Positions 1-9,065 of a stretch of DNA of 64,000 nt are shown in pieces. Source of the DNA: Acidiluteibacter ferrifornacis (lineage in GTDB: Bacteria > Bacteroidota > Bacteroidia > Flavobacteriales_E > Vicingaceae); the NCBI RefSeq assembly GCF_009909615.1, contig NZ_WWNE01000003.1:557248-621247 (forward strand), in the 5' to 3' direction. Every line of letters begins with the position of its first letter. Position 1 is the first letter of the stretch. The notes under the pieces are model-generated. The model was given only the letters and a program-made list of their open reading frames with translations, was not told where the DNA came from and searched no databases. The translations under genes and the position numbers were made by a program.

Positions 1-1
1 T

Positions 2-151
2 AGAGGAATTCAAGGGCAATATATCGTAGCTCTCCCAGATGAAGAGTTGATTATTGTTAGACTAGGGAGAAAGCGATATGAAGAAAAAGTAAATAATGTA
101 CCTCTAGATTTATTGCACTATATTGATATGGCAAAACGATTGAAAAATTAA
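2..151 (+). CDS. C-terminal fragment of a serine hydrolase (beta-lactamase/6-aminohexanoate-dimer hydrolase type)
   Basis: An open frame enters from the left edge and stops at 149-151, giving 49 residues. The fragment contains G-I-Q-G-Q-Y followed by a hydrophobic strand and V-R-L-G-R, the pattern of the last strands of class C beta-lactamase-like serine hydrolases, where the end of the fold contributes to the active-site sheet. No catalytic residue lies in this part. The rhodanese gene starts 5 bases after the stop, so the two are probably co-transcribed. The family call rests on this short motif only; the rest of the gene is outside the window. Confidence 0.55.
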   Translation, partial: RGIQGQYIVALPDEELIIVRLGRKRYEEKVNNVPLDLLHYIDMAKRLKN

Positions 152-156
152 AAAGC

Positions 157-396
157 ATGGAAAAAAAGACAATAGTAGACGTACGTTCAATTGAAGAATT
201 TAAAAGTGGACATGTTGAAGGAAGCATTAACATACCTTTGCAAGAGGTTCCTGAAAAAGTAGAAGAGTTTAAAACCATGGAAAAGCCCATAATCCTATGC
301 TGCAAAAGTGGCTATAGAAGTGAACAAGCGATGCTTTATTTAAGACAATTCGGTATCGATTGCGAAAATGGTGGTGGCTGGACCGATTTAATTTAA
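157..396 (+). CDS. Single-domain rhodanese-like protein
   Basis: This 79-residue protein has the rhodanese fold signature: V-D-V-R near residue 8, G-H-V-E-G-S-I-N-I-P around 19-28, and an active-site loop C-C-K-S-G-Y-R-S with the sulfur-accepting cysteine at its start. Rhodaneses carry a persulfide on this cysteine and move sulfur between thiol acceptors. There is no signal peptide, so it is probably cytoplasmic. It is slightly shorter than the usual 100 residues of single-domain forms such as PspE/GlpE but contains both CH2 motifs and the loop. It sits in a compact run with a heme-binding protein 19 bases downstream. Physiological acceptor unknown. Confidence 0.85.
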   Translation: MEKKTIVDVRSIEEFKSGHVEGSINIPLQEVPEKVEEFKTMEKPIILCCKSGYRSEQAMLYLRQFGIDCENGGGWTDLI

Positions 397-415
397 AAAC
401 TAAAATCATAGAATT

Positions 416-871
416 ATGTTGAAAAAAGTAGGGTTAGGATTACTAGTTGTATTCATTGTTTGTCAATTTTTTACGATTGATAAATCTGTGCCAGAGCACA
501 CCAAAGAAGAAGACTTTTTCACCCATCACGTAGCAACTGAAGAGTTGCAAATTTTAATAGAAAGCGCGTGTTATGATTGTCATTCTTACAAAACTGAATA
601 TCCATTTTACAGTAACATCGCTCCTATTTCGTGGTGGCTAGCTGAGCATATTGAAGATGGAAGAAAACACTTAAACTTCAGTAAATGGACTACCTATTCA
701 GATAAAAAAGCTGATCACAAATTGGAAGAGTGTGTTGAGGAGTTAGAAAAAGGAGAAATGCCATTAGAAGAATATACCTATACGCATGCTGAAGCCAAGC
801 TAAGCGAGGAGCAAAGAGAACTTTTAATGATTTGGTTTAAAGCACAAAGACAACAGTATAAAGTAAATTAA
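416..871 (+). CDS. Heme-binding domain protein (CxxCH, membrane-anchored)
   Basis: This 151-residue protein starts with a hydrophobic segment (about residues 5-20) that should anchor or export it. A single C-Y-D-C-H motif follows (Cys52, Cys55, His56), then the Y-P-F-Y and I-A-P-I-S-W-W pattern typical of the Bacteroidota 'haem-binding domain' family. A methionine near residue 122 in G-E-M-P-L could be the distal heme ligand, by family analogy. It is expected to be a periplasmic c-type mono-heme protein. Function in the cell is unknown; family members often sit beside redox or cytochrome genes. DUF502 starts 11 bases downstream. Confidence 0.85.
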   Translation: MLKKVGLGLLVVFIVCQFFTIDKSVPEHTKEEDFFTHHVATEELQILIESACYDCHSYKTEYPFYSNIAPISWWLAEHIEDGRKHLNFSKWTTYSDKKADHKLEECVEELEKGEMPLEEYTYTHAEAKLSEEQRELLMIWFKAQRQQYKVN

Positions 872-882
872 TTATTTGAGTC

Positions 883-1497
883 ATGGACACGAGTAACGGT
901 CTTGAACCTTACCAGAAAGACAAAGGTTTTAAGCAGCTTATCAAGTATTTTTTGCAAGGGTTATTTTACCTGATGCCTATTGCCATTACTATTTACATAG
1001 TAGTTCAATCCATTTTATTAATAGATAATTTAATCCCTATAGATATACCTGGGCTAGGTCTGTTGATTATACTAGGATTCATTACTTTGGTTGGCTATTT
1101 GTTTTCTACCTATTTATCGGCATTACTCCGACCTTTTGAACGAGCAATAATGCGAACCCCTTTAATCAAGTTGATTTACACATCCATTAAAGACTTGATG
1201 AATGCATTTGTGGGGAGCAAGAAACAATTTAGCAGACCAGTTTTGGTAATGATTCAAAAAGATCCATTAATAGAAAGAATGGGTTTTGTTACTAAAGATG
1301 ATGTTTCTGATTTAGGACTTAGTGATGAGAAAGTAGTGGTTTATTTACCATTTTCTTACGCCGTTTCTGGAGAAGTAGTTATTGTGCCTAAAACTGCTGT
1401 AACTCCATTGAATGCCAAATCTGCCGACATCATGAAATTAATTATTTCTGGAGGTGTAACTTCCGTAGAAAATTCTGAAAATCATGAAAATACATAA
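883..1497 (+). CDS. DUF502 family membrane protein
   Basis: A 204-residue integral membrane protein with two strong hydrophobic spans (about residues 24-46 and 56-80), followed by a soluble part with the family's P-V-L-V, G-F-V-T and V-Y-L-P-F-S-Y motifs. DUF502 proteins are widespread in bacteria and plants (the LCV-like proteins) and may act in membrane trafficking or organisation, but the biochemical role is not known. The last 14 bases overlap the start of the next gene, which suggests translational coupling. Confidence 0.8.
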   Translation: MDTSNGLEPYQKDKGFKQLIKYFLQGLFYLMPIAITIYIVVQSILLIDNLIPIDIPGLGLLIILGFITLVGYLFSTYLSALLRPFERAIMRTPLIKLIYTSIKDLMNAFVGSKKQFSRPVLVMIQKDPLIERMGFVTKDDVSDLGLSDEKVVVYLPFSYAVSGEVVIVPKTAVTPLNAKSADIMKLIISGGVTSVENSENHENT

Positions 1498-2149
1498 ATT
1501 TTTTCTAGCCAGTTTCTTTTGTGTGTTGGCTTTCGTTTCCAAATCACAAAAAGTAGTTGAAGTAACCGCTTCCAGTGAAGTGGTCGGAGTTACTAATAAA
1601 TCTTTTGAGACAATTATTTATAATTCAACTTCTTCTGACATTGAAAAAGCTTGGAGAGAGCTAATGAAGGAGTATGATGGAAAAGTGAAAAAAAGTAAGC
1701 GAGACTTAATCTCTTCCAGTACAATGATTCCTTTATTCGGATCTACCCCGCAAAATATTTACTTCAGAACTTATGAGCTAAACGATTCTACTTCAAAAAT
1801 AATAGTAGCCATAGAAGTAGGCACAGACTACATTGACCCTTCGAGTGCAAAAGGAGAAGCAGCAAAAAGCTTTATTCGAACATTTGCTTTTGATCATTCT
1901 AAAACAAAAACAAACGCCAAACTGCAAAGTAAAGAACGAGAAAACAATCAATTAACAAGCAAGAAAAGGCAGTTGGTTCGAGAGAAAGAAAAACTGGAAA
2001 AGAACTTGAAAAAATGGAAGGAATCTATTGAAGAAGCAGAATTAAAACTAAAAGAGAATATTGCAGATCAAGAAAAAATAGATGCTGCAATTATCAAAAG
2101 CGAAGAAGCTGTTAAAACAACTCAATCAGAATTAAATAGTATTCGATAA
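1484..2149 (+). CDS. Exported protein with C-terminal coiled coil, function unknown
   Basis: 221 residues. A signal peptide (charged start, hydrophobic stretch, cleavage near S-K-S-Q) is followed by a small globular region of about 110 residues and then a Lys/Glu-rich heptad region (about 145-220) predicted by eye to be a coiled coil. I do not recognise a named family. The start lies inside the preceding DUF502 gene and the stop overlaps the next start (TAATG), so it belongs to the same operon. The coiled coil suggests self-association or a partner in the periplasm; this is inference. Confidence 0.65.
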   Translation: MKIHKFFLASFFCVLAFVSKSQKVVEVTASSEVVGVTNKSFETIIYNSTSSDIEKAWRELMKEYDGKVKKSKRDLISSSTMIPLFGSTPQNIYFRTYELNDSTSKIIVAIEVGTDYIDPSSAKGEAAKSFIRTFAFDHSKTKTNAKLQSKERENNQLTSKKRQLVREKEKLEKNLKKWKESIEEAELKLKENIADQEKIDAAIIKSEEAVKTTQSELNSIR

Positions 2150-2799
2150 TGACCAAATGGTTATCCACTATACTTTCCTATTCCTTAGTGGTATACACCC
2201 TAGTTTTATACTTAGCTATTGCGTGCGATAATTATATCAGCAACTCGAATAAAGGCTTAATGTATGATTCTGTTTTAGACATCCCATACAAAAAAGTTGG
2301 ACTGCTGTTAGGCACAAGTAAATACATCTCCAATGGCACTAAAAACCTATATTTTAGTTACCGTATTGATGCAGCAAGCCAATTATTCTACAGTCAAAAA
2401 ATAGACTATATTTTGGTCAGCGGTGATAACGCCACCAAACAATACAACGAGCCTATTACCATCAAAAAGGAATTGATAAAGCATGGTATTCCTGAAGATC
2501 GTATAGTTTTAGACTATGCTGGCTTCCGTACCTTCGACTCTATGATAAGAGCAAAAGAAGTTTTCGGACAGCAAGAACTTATAGTAATTTCTCAACCATT
2601 TCATAATGAAAGAGCAATCTTCATAGGTCGAAAAAACGGGATGGATGTAATCGGTTATAATGCCAAAGATGTAAGTGACTATAGTGGTTTTAAAACTCAA
2701 CTAAGAGAAAAGTTTGCACGAGTAAAAGTGCTTTTAGATATCTATTTATTAAATACAAAACCTAAATTTTTAGGTGAAAAAATTGAAATTGAATCATGA
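2149..2799 (+). CDS. SanA/YdcF (ElyC)-like membrane protein
   Basis: 216 residues with one N-terminal transmembrane segment (about 5-25) and a DUF218-type domain: V-G-L-L-L-G-T-S-K near 45, I-L-V-S-G-D near 85, G-I-P-E-D-R-I-V-L-D-Y-A-G-F-R-T-F-D-S near 112-130 and I-V-I-S-Q-P-F-H near 142. This matches the SanA branch (vancomycin high-temperature exclusion protein), which is tied to envelope barrier function in Enterobacteria. The start codon overlaps the upstream stop and the gene overlaps the downstream start by four bases. Confidence 0.85.
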   Translation: MTKWLSTILSYSLVVYTLVLYLAIACDNYISNSNKGLMYDSVLDIPYKKVGLLLGTSKYISNGTKNLYFSYRIDAASQLFYSQKIDYILVSGDNATKQYNEPITIKKELIKHGIPEDRIVLDYAGFRTFDSMIRAKEVFGQQELIVISQPFHNERAIFIGRKNGMDVIGYNAKDVSDYSGFKTQLREKFARVKVLLDIYLLNTKPKFLGEKIEIES

Positions 2800-3623
2800 A
2801 AAATTTACTGTTTCCCACTGTATTAATAACAGTTATTGCTTTTTCAAGCTGTCAGCCAAAAGTTGATAAAGTAGAAGAAGTTATTATTAAAAAAAATCCA
2901 ACAGAATATTCCACTGGAGCTGTTTTATGGCAACAACACTCTGCTGAATACGAAGCCCTCTGTTATCAAGCTTACAATATTGGTGAAAGACGAATTGATG
3001 AAATTGTCGCTGAAAAGAAAAATCCTGACAAACCTTTAGCGGTAGTTATGGATATCGACGAAACGGTGCTAGACAATTCTCCCTATAATGCAACCTTAAT
3101 TGCCAACCAAATCAGCTACAGTAAAAAAACTTGGATGGAATGGACTGCTATGCAAAGTGCTGACTTAGTACCTGGAGCACTAGAGTTTATTCAGTATGCC
3201 AAAAGTAAAGGTGTTGAAGTAGTTTTTATTTCAAATCGTATGGAAGAAGAGTTAGACGATACATACCAAAATATTATTGATCGCGGAGTAGATACTATTG
3301 CAAAAGAAAATTATTATTTAAAATCTACCACCTCTAGTAAAGACGAACGTCGTGAAATAGTATCAGACAAATATGAAGTTGTGTTGATGTTTGGAGACAA
3401 TTTAGGTGATTTTAATGGTGTTTTCGATAAAGCAACAGTAATAGATCGCAAAAAGAATGTGGCCAACTTTAGACCCTTGTTTGGAGATAAACTGATTATT
3501 CTTCCTAACCCTATGTATGGAGAATGGGAAGGAGCTTTGTATAACTATGATTTCAGTAGATCAAATGCCCAAAAAGACAGTAATAGAATGAACGCATTAA
3601 ACATATATAGCATTGGTAAATAA
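2796..3623 (+). CDS. 5'-nucleotidase, lipoprotein e(P4) family
   Basis: 275 residues. The N-terminus is a lipoprotein signal with cysteine in a F-S-S-C box near residue 20. The HAD phosphatase motif V-M-D-I-D-E-T-V-L-D-N (DxDxT class) lies near residue 85, followed by family blocks F-I-S-N-R (motif II) and F-G-D-N-L-G-D-F (motif IV). Homologues of Haemophilus e(P4) dephosphorylate NMN and other nucleotide monophosphates at the outer membrane or periplasmic face, supporting nucleoside uptake. The length fits the family. It overlaps the upstream gene by four bases and the downstream TTG start by eleven. Confidence 0.9.
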   Translation: MKNLLFPTVLITVIAFSSCQPKVDKVEEVIIKKNPTEYSTGAVLWQQHSAEYEALCYQAYNIGERRIDEIVAEKKNPDKPLAVVMDIDETVLDNSPYNATLIANQISYSKKTWMEWTAMQSADLVPGALEFIQYAKSKGVEVVFISNRMEEELDDTYQNIIDRGVDTIAKENYYLKSTTSSKDERREIVSDKYEVVLMFGDNLGDFNGVFDKATVIDRKKNVANFRPLFGDKLIILPNPMYGEWEGALYNYDFSRSNAQKDSNRMNALNIYSIGK

Positions 3624-4860
3624 ATTAAAATATACAAGTTTAGGTTTTGGACTTCTAACCCTTTTTGGATGTCAGCCAAAAGAAAAAACCTCATCATCGC
3701 CAACTCTGAAAAGTGGCGAGTGGCGGGTAGAAATGACCTTAAAAGAAGGGGTAATATTGCCCTTTAACTCCACTATTACCAAATCCGGAGAATCTTATTT
3801 ATTCACGATTAAAAATGGAGAAGAAAGTTTAGAAACGACAGATGTAAAAGTAGTTAACGATTCTGTTTTTATCAAAACGGCCATTTTTGATTCGGAGTTT
3901 AAGTTGAAAATTGATGGAGATAGTTTATTATCAGGAAAGTGGTTTAATTACTATAAATCAGACGACTATACAATAGATGTTAAGTTTACTAGGGGAGAAT
4001 CTCATCGATTTGAATCTACAGCAGATGCTGCCATGGAGTTAGCTCCAAAATATGAAGTATCATTTAGTCCAGGTACTGAAGATGAATACAAAGCTATTGG
4101 ACTGTTTCAACAAAAAGGAAATCAAGTAAAGGGGTCTTTTGCTACTGAAACTGGTGATTATCGATATCTAGAAGGACAACTGATTGGACAGACTTTGTAT
4201 TTATCCACTTTTGATGGATCTCATGCCTTCTTGTTTATTGCAGCAGTTGAAGATAGCATCATAGATGGAACTTTTTATTCTGGTACTCATTATTCTGAAC
4301 CCTTTTCTGGAATAATCAATGATGCTGCCACCTTAAAAAATCCAGACTCATTGACATTCATAAAAGAAGGATATGAATCGCTATCATTTAGTTTTGAAAA
4401 CCTTAAAGGCGATTCCATCAGTTTAACTGATAATCAATTCAAGAATAAGGTAGTTCTAGTTCAAATAATGGGAAGCTGGTGTCCAAACTGTATGGACGAA
4501 TCTATGCTTTTTAAGCAGTTTTACAACGAATATAATAGTCAAGGACTAGAAGTGATAGCATTGGCATTTGAACGCGCTAAAACGAAAGAAAAATCAATGA
4601 ATAACCTGCAACGAATGCAAAACAAACTTCAACTGCCATACGAAGTGCTTATAGCGGGAGAAACTAGAAATGATAATGCAGTTGATAAACTTCCGATGTT
4701 GAATCATATCATGTCCTACCCTACTGCAATTCTTTTGAACAAAAAAGGGGAGATAGTTTCCATTCATACTGGGTTTTATGGACCTGGTACTGGCAATTAT
4801 TATGAGGAATATGTAAAAGAAACGAGAGTTAAAATAGAACGGCTTTTAGAGGAAAATTAG
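3613..4860 (+). CDS. TlpA-like thioredoxin-fold lipoprotein
   Basis: 415 residues from a TTG start. The first in-frame ATG would remove the lipoprotein signal (L-F-G-C, Cys20), so TTG is preferred; it also overlaps the upstream stop. Residues about 30-250 are beta-rich with low similarity to anything I can name. From about 255 a thioredoxin domain follows with W-C-P-N-C in the redox position (near residue 295) and a cis-Pro region M-S-Y-P-T near 368. This resembles Bacteroidota TlpA/ResA-like thiol oxidoreductases that reduce periplasmic disulfides. It is the last gene of the + run and meets the minus-strand gene tail to tail with a four-base overlap. Confidence 0.8.
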   Translation: MVNKLKYTSLGFGLLTLFGCQPKEKTSSSPTLKSGEWRVEMTLKEGVILPFNSTITKSGESYLFTIKNGEESLETTDVKVVNDSVFIKTAIFDSEFKLKIDGDSLLSGKWFNYYKSDDYTIDVKFTRGESHRFESTADAAMELAPKYEVSFSPGTEDEYKAIGLFQQKGNQVKGSFATETGDYRYLEGQLIGQTLYLSTFDGSHAFLFIAAVEDSIIDGTFYSGTHYSEPFSGIINDAATLKNPDSLTFIKEGYESLSFSFENLKGDSISLTDNQFKNKVVLVQIMGSWCPNCMDESMLFKQFYNEYNSQGLEVIALAFERAKTKEKSMNNLQRMQNKLQLPYEVLIAGETRNDNAVDKLPMLNHIMSYPTAILLNKKGEIVSIHTGFYGPGTGNYYEEYVKETRVKIERLLEEN

Positions 4861-5810
4861 TTGTTAACTTTCTGATTAATCTGATCTACCAACCATTTAC
4901 TCAGTTCTTTTGATCCATTGTAATTTAAATGTTCACCATCCACCCAATGTTTTTGATTTTCGAAAATTGAAGCTGGCGGTAGCCAAACTTCTCCATATTG
5001 AGTAAGGAAGTCATAGTGCAATGGCTGGTTTATTTCCAACCCATATGGAGGAATATATAAGAACACAAAAGGAATTTGCTCTTCATTTAAGCGTTCAACC
5101 ATTTTAACTAGATAACTCTTTGGGTATTGTAATTGAAATTCTGTTAAACCTGAGATCCCTTTAGCAACCTTTTTCATTTTATACGCTTTATGTTGTGCCA
5201 AGTCATCTGAATCAGCATTAAAGTCAAAAGGTTGGTACATAAAATCACTTCTATAGTTTTTAGGAGCATCCATATCAACTCTATATATATAGTGGTCTCG
5301 CAAATATGAAAAACGACTCTTAGCCAACTCAATAACCTCTGAAAAGTACTGGAAATTATGGATAGAGAAGGAGCTTAGTACAGTCTTAGAATCTGCTATG
5401 TAAGGAAAATCTTGATGCGACCTTTTGCTCTCCATTTCCATCACTTCGATAACCACTAATTTTGGTGTTTTAGTACTTATAATGTCATTTAATAGTGGAA
5501 GCTGAATGTTTCTACCATTGGTGCAGTATGACATGTTAGAAGTCTTAATAATTCGTCCATATTTAGATTTTATAGTCCGTTCTATCAAAGAATCATTGAT
5601 GCTGCAACCAGTGTGAGAAGTCCCTAAAAAAGCCACATCTATTGGAGCTGCATTTTCATACAGTCGGTAATAAATCCAAGAGGTATTGCAGTCTACATTT
5701 TTACGGAAATGATAGCCATATTTTTTAGAATAAGGAGAGACTAATAAAGCAATAAACAATGCTATAAAAGGCAGAGAAAACAATGCTATGTACTTTATAA
5801 ATTTCTTCAT
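4857..5810 (-). CDS. SGNH-like accessory protein paired with an MBOAT acyltransferase
   Basis: About 317 residues from ATG at 5810; a GTG at 5819 that overlaps the upstream stop is an alternative. There is one N-terminal membrane segment. A block V-A-F-L-G-T-S-H-T-G-C-S-I-N-D near residue 60 resembles the oxyanion/Ser region of AlgJ/AlgX and DltD-like SGNH-fold proteins, and a late D-G-E-H-L-N resembles their Asp/His block. Such proteins sit beside MBOAT genes and take part in O-acylation of extracellular polysaccharides. Only 8 bases separate it from the MBOAT gene. Assignment is by motif and context; catalytic residues are not certain. Confidence 0.65.
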   Translation of the reverse strand: MKKFIKYIALFSLPFIALFIALLVSPYSKKYGYHFRKNVDCNTSWIYYRLYENAAPIDVAFLGTSHTGCSINDSLIERTIKSKYGRIIKTSNMSYCTNGRNIQLPLLNDIISTKTPKLVVIEVMEMESKRSHQDFPYIADSKTVLSSFSIHNFQYFSEVIELAKSRFSYLRDHYIYRVDMDAPKNYRSDFMYQPFDFNADSDDLAQHKAYKMKKVAKGISGLTEFQLQYPKSYLVKMVERLNEEQIPFVFLYIPPYGLEINQPLHYDFLTQYGEVWLPPASIFENQKHWVDGEHLNYNGSKELSKWLVDQINQKVNN

Positions 5811-5818
5811 ATCAATCA

Positions 5819-7300
5819 CTAAAATTGGAAATACACAAATTCTTGTGGATTCTCAAAAGCCCCAAAAATGAGGAACCATCCAATTAAGAAAAAATAAATC
5901 CCAAACCTTAGTGGTCTTGGAATTTTATAAATAAAATCCTCAATACTTCTTTTTCCAATCGTAAAATCTACAATGGCTAAAATACCAATCGACATCATCA
6001 GATAAATCAATGATCGGCTATTGACAAAAATCTCTTTTATTACTTCTTTAAAGTTGCTGAAACTACTTATTTGTTCACCAATATTCACCAATAAGTGTTG
6101 TATCAACACTAGTGCATCTTCACCTGATTCAGCTCTAAATATGAGTAACGAAAAGGCAAATAGATTAAAGGTGATGAAGACTTTAATCACTGTCAATAAA
6201 CGTGGAAATTTTACTAAACCTATGACCTTATTGAATTTTTCAAAGAACGATTTTAACAACACTTCTATAATTAGATAAATGCCATTTAAAGCACCCCAAA
6301 TAACGAAAGCCCAGCTGGCGCCATGCCATAACCCACTAATCAAAAAAGTAATGAATAGGTTCGAAAACCAACGTGCTTTTGTTCCTCTATTTCCGCCTAA
6401 GGGAATGTATAAATAATCCCTAAACCAAGATGACAAAGTAATGTGCCAACGTGACCAAAACTCCTTCATCGATTGGGATTGTAAAGGTGTTCTAAAGTTG
6501 ACTGCAAGTTTAAAATTAAACAATTGAGCTACTCCAATTGCGGTATCGGAATAGCCAGAAAAATCACAGTAGACTTGTATTGTAAAAAGCACCATTGCTA
6601 GTATTACTGACAATCCATAGTAATCCTCAGGTGAGCTGTAAACTATGGCTACATACTTAGCAATATTATCCGCAACCACCACCTTTTTGAATAAGCCCCA
6701 AAGAATTTTTCGCAATCCTGCTGTGGCTTCTTTGTAATGGAATTTTCGTTCTCTATGAAATTGTGGCAATAAATCTATCGCTCGTTCAATAGGCCCTGCT
6801 ACCAACTGAGGGAAAAAGGCAACGAAAGCAAAAAAGGCAACCGGGTCTTTGGTTGGTGCTAATTTTCTGCGATAAATATCAATGGTGTAACTTAATGTTT
6901 GAAAGGTGTAAAAGCTAATTCCGACAGGCAATAAAACTTCTAAGGTGCCTTTGGTTAATTGGATTCCAACCGTAGAAAAAAGTGCAATGAATGAATCAAC
7001 GAAAAAGTTGTAATACTTGAAAAAGCCCAACATTCCGAGGTTAAAAACAATGCTAACGATGAGCAATCGTTTTCGTTTTTTCTCATCTTCTGTTCCATAA
7101 ATTTTATGCCCTACGATGTAATCTAAAATAGAACTCAAAAAGATTAATGACAAAAAACGCCAATCCCAAGAACCGTAGAAATAGTAGCTGGCGAGAAGGA
7201 CTAAAATATTTTGTCTTCTCACACTCTTATTAAATACGAACCAGTAGAGCAAAAATACTACTGGTAGAAATAATGCAAATGCTAGTGAATTAAAAAGCAC
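5819..7300 (-). CDS. MBOAT family membrane-bound O-acyltransferase (AlgI/DltB/PatA type)
   Basis: 493 residues, highly hydrophobic with about 10-12 membrane spans. The start is GTG giving M-L-F-N-S-L, which matches the usual start of this family. It contains the MBOAT signatures Y-F-Y-G-S-W-D-W-R, F-F-P-Q-L-V-A-G-P-I-E-R, the E-F-W-S-R-W-H-I-T-L-S-S-W-F block and the conserved active-site His in G-L-W-H-G-A-S-W. Members transfer acyl groups, usually acetyl, across the membrane onto exported polysaccharides such as alginate. The partner gene downstream is an SGNH-like protein. The acceptor polymer cannot be deduced; no polysaccharide cluster is visible in the window. Confidence 0.9.
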   Translation of the reverse strand: MLFNSLAFALFLPVVFLLYWFVFNKSVRRQNILVLLASYYFYGSWDWRFLSLIFLSSILDYIVGHKIYGTEDEKKRKRLLIVSIVFNLGMLGFFKYYNFFVDSFIALFSTVGIQLTKGTLEVLLPVGISFYTFQTLSYTIDIYRRKLAPTKDPVAFFAFVAFFPQLVAGPIERAIDLLPQFHRERKFHYKEATAGLRKILWGLFKKVVVADNIAKYVAIVYSSPEDYYGLSVILAMVLFTIQVYCDFSGYSDTAIGVAQLFNFKLAVNFRTPLQSQSMKEFWSRWHITLSSWFRDYLYIPLGGNRGTKARWFSNLFITFLISGLWHGASWAFVIWGALNGIYLIIEVLLKSFFEKFNKVIGLVKFPRLLTVIKVFITFNLFAFSLLIFRAESGEDALVLIQHLLVNIGEQISSFSNFKEVIKEIFVNSRSLIYLMMSIGILAIVDFTIGKRSIEDFIYKIPRPLRFGIYFFLIGWFLIFGAFENPQEFVYFQF

Positions 7301-7349
7301 AAATTAATTTTTTGTTGGGGCTAATATACTGAATTGATACTTCTAATAC

Positions 7350-8900
7350 TTACCAATCAATCGGCATATAATCTTTTAAGAATTTACCACACCAGTGCTT
7401 TCCTGTATTGATGCCGTCAAACAAAGGATCCATCACTCTTGCTGCTCCATCTACGATGTCTAACGGAGGCTGAAAGTCGTGTACTTCTTCTTTATGCTTC
7501 GACAATTCCACTGGATCTTCATCCGTCACCCAACCAGTATCTACTGCATTCATGTAGATGCCATCTTTGGCAAAACTCGCTGCAGAAGTGTGGGTCATCA
7601 TGTTTAAAGCCGCTTTGGCCATATTGGTATGCGGATGACGATCTTCTTTGTGAAAACGATGGAATTTACCTTCCATTGCAGATACATTAATGATGTGTTT
7701 CATTCCTGTGTTTTCCTTCTTCATCAGGTTAGACAAACGATTACACAACACAAAAGGCGCCACTGCATTTACCAACTGAACTTCTATCATTTCAGGTGTC
7801 TCAATTTCTCCCAATCGCAATCTCCAACTGTTGGTTTTTCTCAAATCTACTTGCTGCAGATCTGCATCTAATTTACCAACTGGAAAAATTTCTTCAGGAG
7901 TAATAGTATTATCAAAACTATATGGTATCTGTGACAACTGAGCCGAAGACTTTAGTCCAATTCCGATGTCAGGTGCATGCCAACTCACAGATAATGTATT
8001 GTTGGCTTGGCTTTGGGTTACTTTTTCTTCGTGGTTCCCCAATTCGTTGATGCAAAACTGATGATCTTTTAATAAGTCTTGAACGGCAGTTGATAATTGC
8101 TCAAAAGGCGTTTCTTCCCCTTTCATCAAGTGTTTGTAAAAACCAGCAGGTCGTCTTACGGTTTGAGCCGCATTATTAATTAGAATATCTAATCGATTGT
8201 ATTTATGTTCTATGTAATTGCAAAACAACTCCACACTTGGAATGTGGCGTAAATCTAATCCATGAATATGTAGACGGTGTCCCCACTTCTCAAAATCTTC
8301 TTCTTTGGCAAAACGCTCTGCTGAATCTACTGGAAATCGTGTAGTGGCAACTACTGTGGCCCCTGCTCGAAGCATCATTAGCGTAATATGGTAACCAATT
8401 TTTAATCTAGAACCTGTTACTACTGCCACTTGATCTGTTAAGTCTGCCGTTTGGAAACGTTTGGCATAGTTAAAATCCCCACATTCAGGACACATGGTAT
8501 CGTAAAAATGATGCAACGTATCGTACATGGTTTTGCAGACGTAGCAATTCCGAGGCGATTTTAGTTTTAAGCTTTCTGCTGTTTTTAACTCTAATTCAGG
8601 TAACAATTTAGGAGCGACAAATACCGTAGCCTCACGTGCACTTCTAATTCCTGTTTTATTTCGTGCATGCCGATCTCTTTCCAATTGCTTCCGCTTGGCG
8701 GCCTTCTTGGTATCTTTTCGGCGTTTGTTTAGCTCATCCTTTGTTGGACGAGACAATTTACCGGCCGCTTTCATCAAATCGATTCTTTGTTGTTCAGACA
8801 ATTCTACAAAAAGGCCACTGTTCACATTCAGTTGCTGCAAAATGGCAATGCATTTATCAATGTCTGCTTTACTCAAATGGTCTTCGGCTTGCTTCTCCAT
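7350..8900 (-). CDS. Large SDR-type Rossmann protein with embedded zinc ribbon and no catalytic Tyr
   Basis: 516 residues. Residues 1-115 are charged and helical. Cys119, Cys122, Cys137 and Cys140 form a CxxC-x14-CxxC zinc-ribbon-like knuckle. The SDR Rossmann fold starts near 155 with T-G-S-R-L-K-I-G in place of TGxxxGxG, then N-N-A-A-Q-T (242-247), a long insertion (about 250-365) and V-N-A-V-A-P-F (Asn378). Ser407 is in the catalytic Ser position and Lys429 in the lysine position, but the YxxxK tyrosine is Thr425. An NAD(P)-binding role is likely; dehydrogenase activity is uncertain. Similar long SDRs are annotated only as oxidoreductases. It stands alone on the minus strand. Confidence 0.75.
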   Translation of the reverse strand: MEKQAEDHLSKADIDKCIAILQQLNVNSGLFVELSEQQRIDLMKAAGKLSRPTKDELNKRRKDTKKAAKRKQLERDRHARNKTGIRSAREATVFVAPKLLPELELKTAESLKLKSPRNCYVCKTMYDTLHHFYDTMCPECGDFNYAKRFQTADLTDQVAVVTGSRLKIGYHITLMMLRAGATVVATTRFPVDSAERFAKEEDFEKWGHRLHIHGLDLRHIPSVELFCNYIEHKYNRLDILINNAAQTVRRPAGFYKHLMKGEETPFEQLSTAVQDLLKDHQFCINELGNHEEKVTQSQANNTLSVSWHAPDIGIGLKSSAQLSQIPYSFDNTITPEEIFPVGKLDADLQQVDLRKTNSWRLRLGEIETPEMIEVQLVNAVAPFVLCNRLSNLMKKENTGMKHIINVSAMEGKFHRFHKEDRHPHTNMAKAALNMMTHTSAASFAKDGIYMNAVDTGWVTDEDPVELSKHKEEVHDFQPPLDIVDGAARVMDPLFDGINTGKHWCGKFLKDYMPIDW

Positions 8901-8926
8901 GAAAATTTTAAAATCAATTCTAGGGG

Positions 8927-8934
8927 CAAAATTA
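8927..8934 (-). promoter_or_regulatory. Candidate Bacteroidota -7 element upstream of the SDR gene
   Basis: On the minus strand the octamer TAATTTTG matches TAnnTTTG and lies 26 bases upstream of the ATG at 8900. A TTG (8959-8961 on the minus strand) is 24 bases further upstream, near the expected spacing of the -33 element. Consensus match only. Confidence 0.35.
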
Positions 8935-9065
8935 TAGCATTTATACGTTGAAATGCCGCAAACTATAAAATTTAAAGATTATTCAATAGTTTCTGTCATG
9001 CTTGGTGATATAAATATGGTAAATGCCGTTACAAATTAGTGACGCCCTTATTATAATTAGATAAC

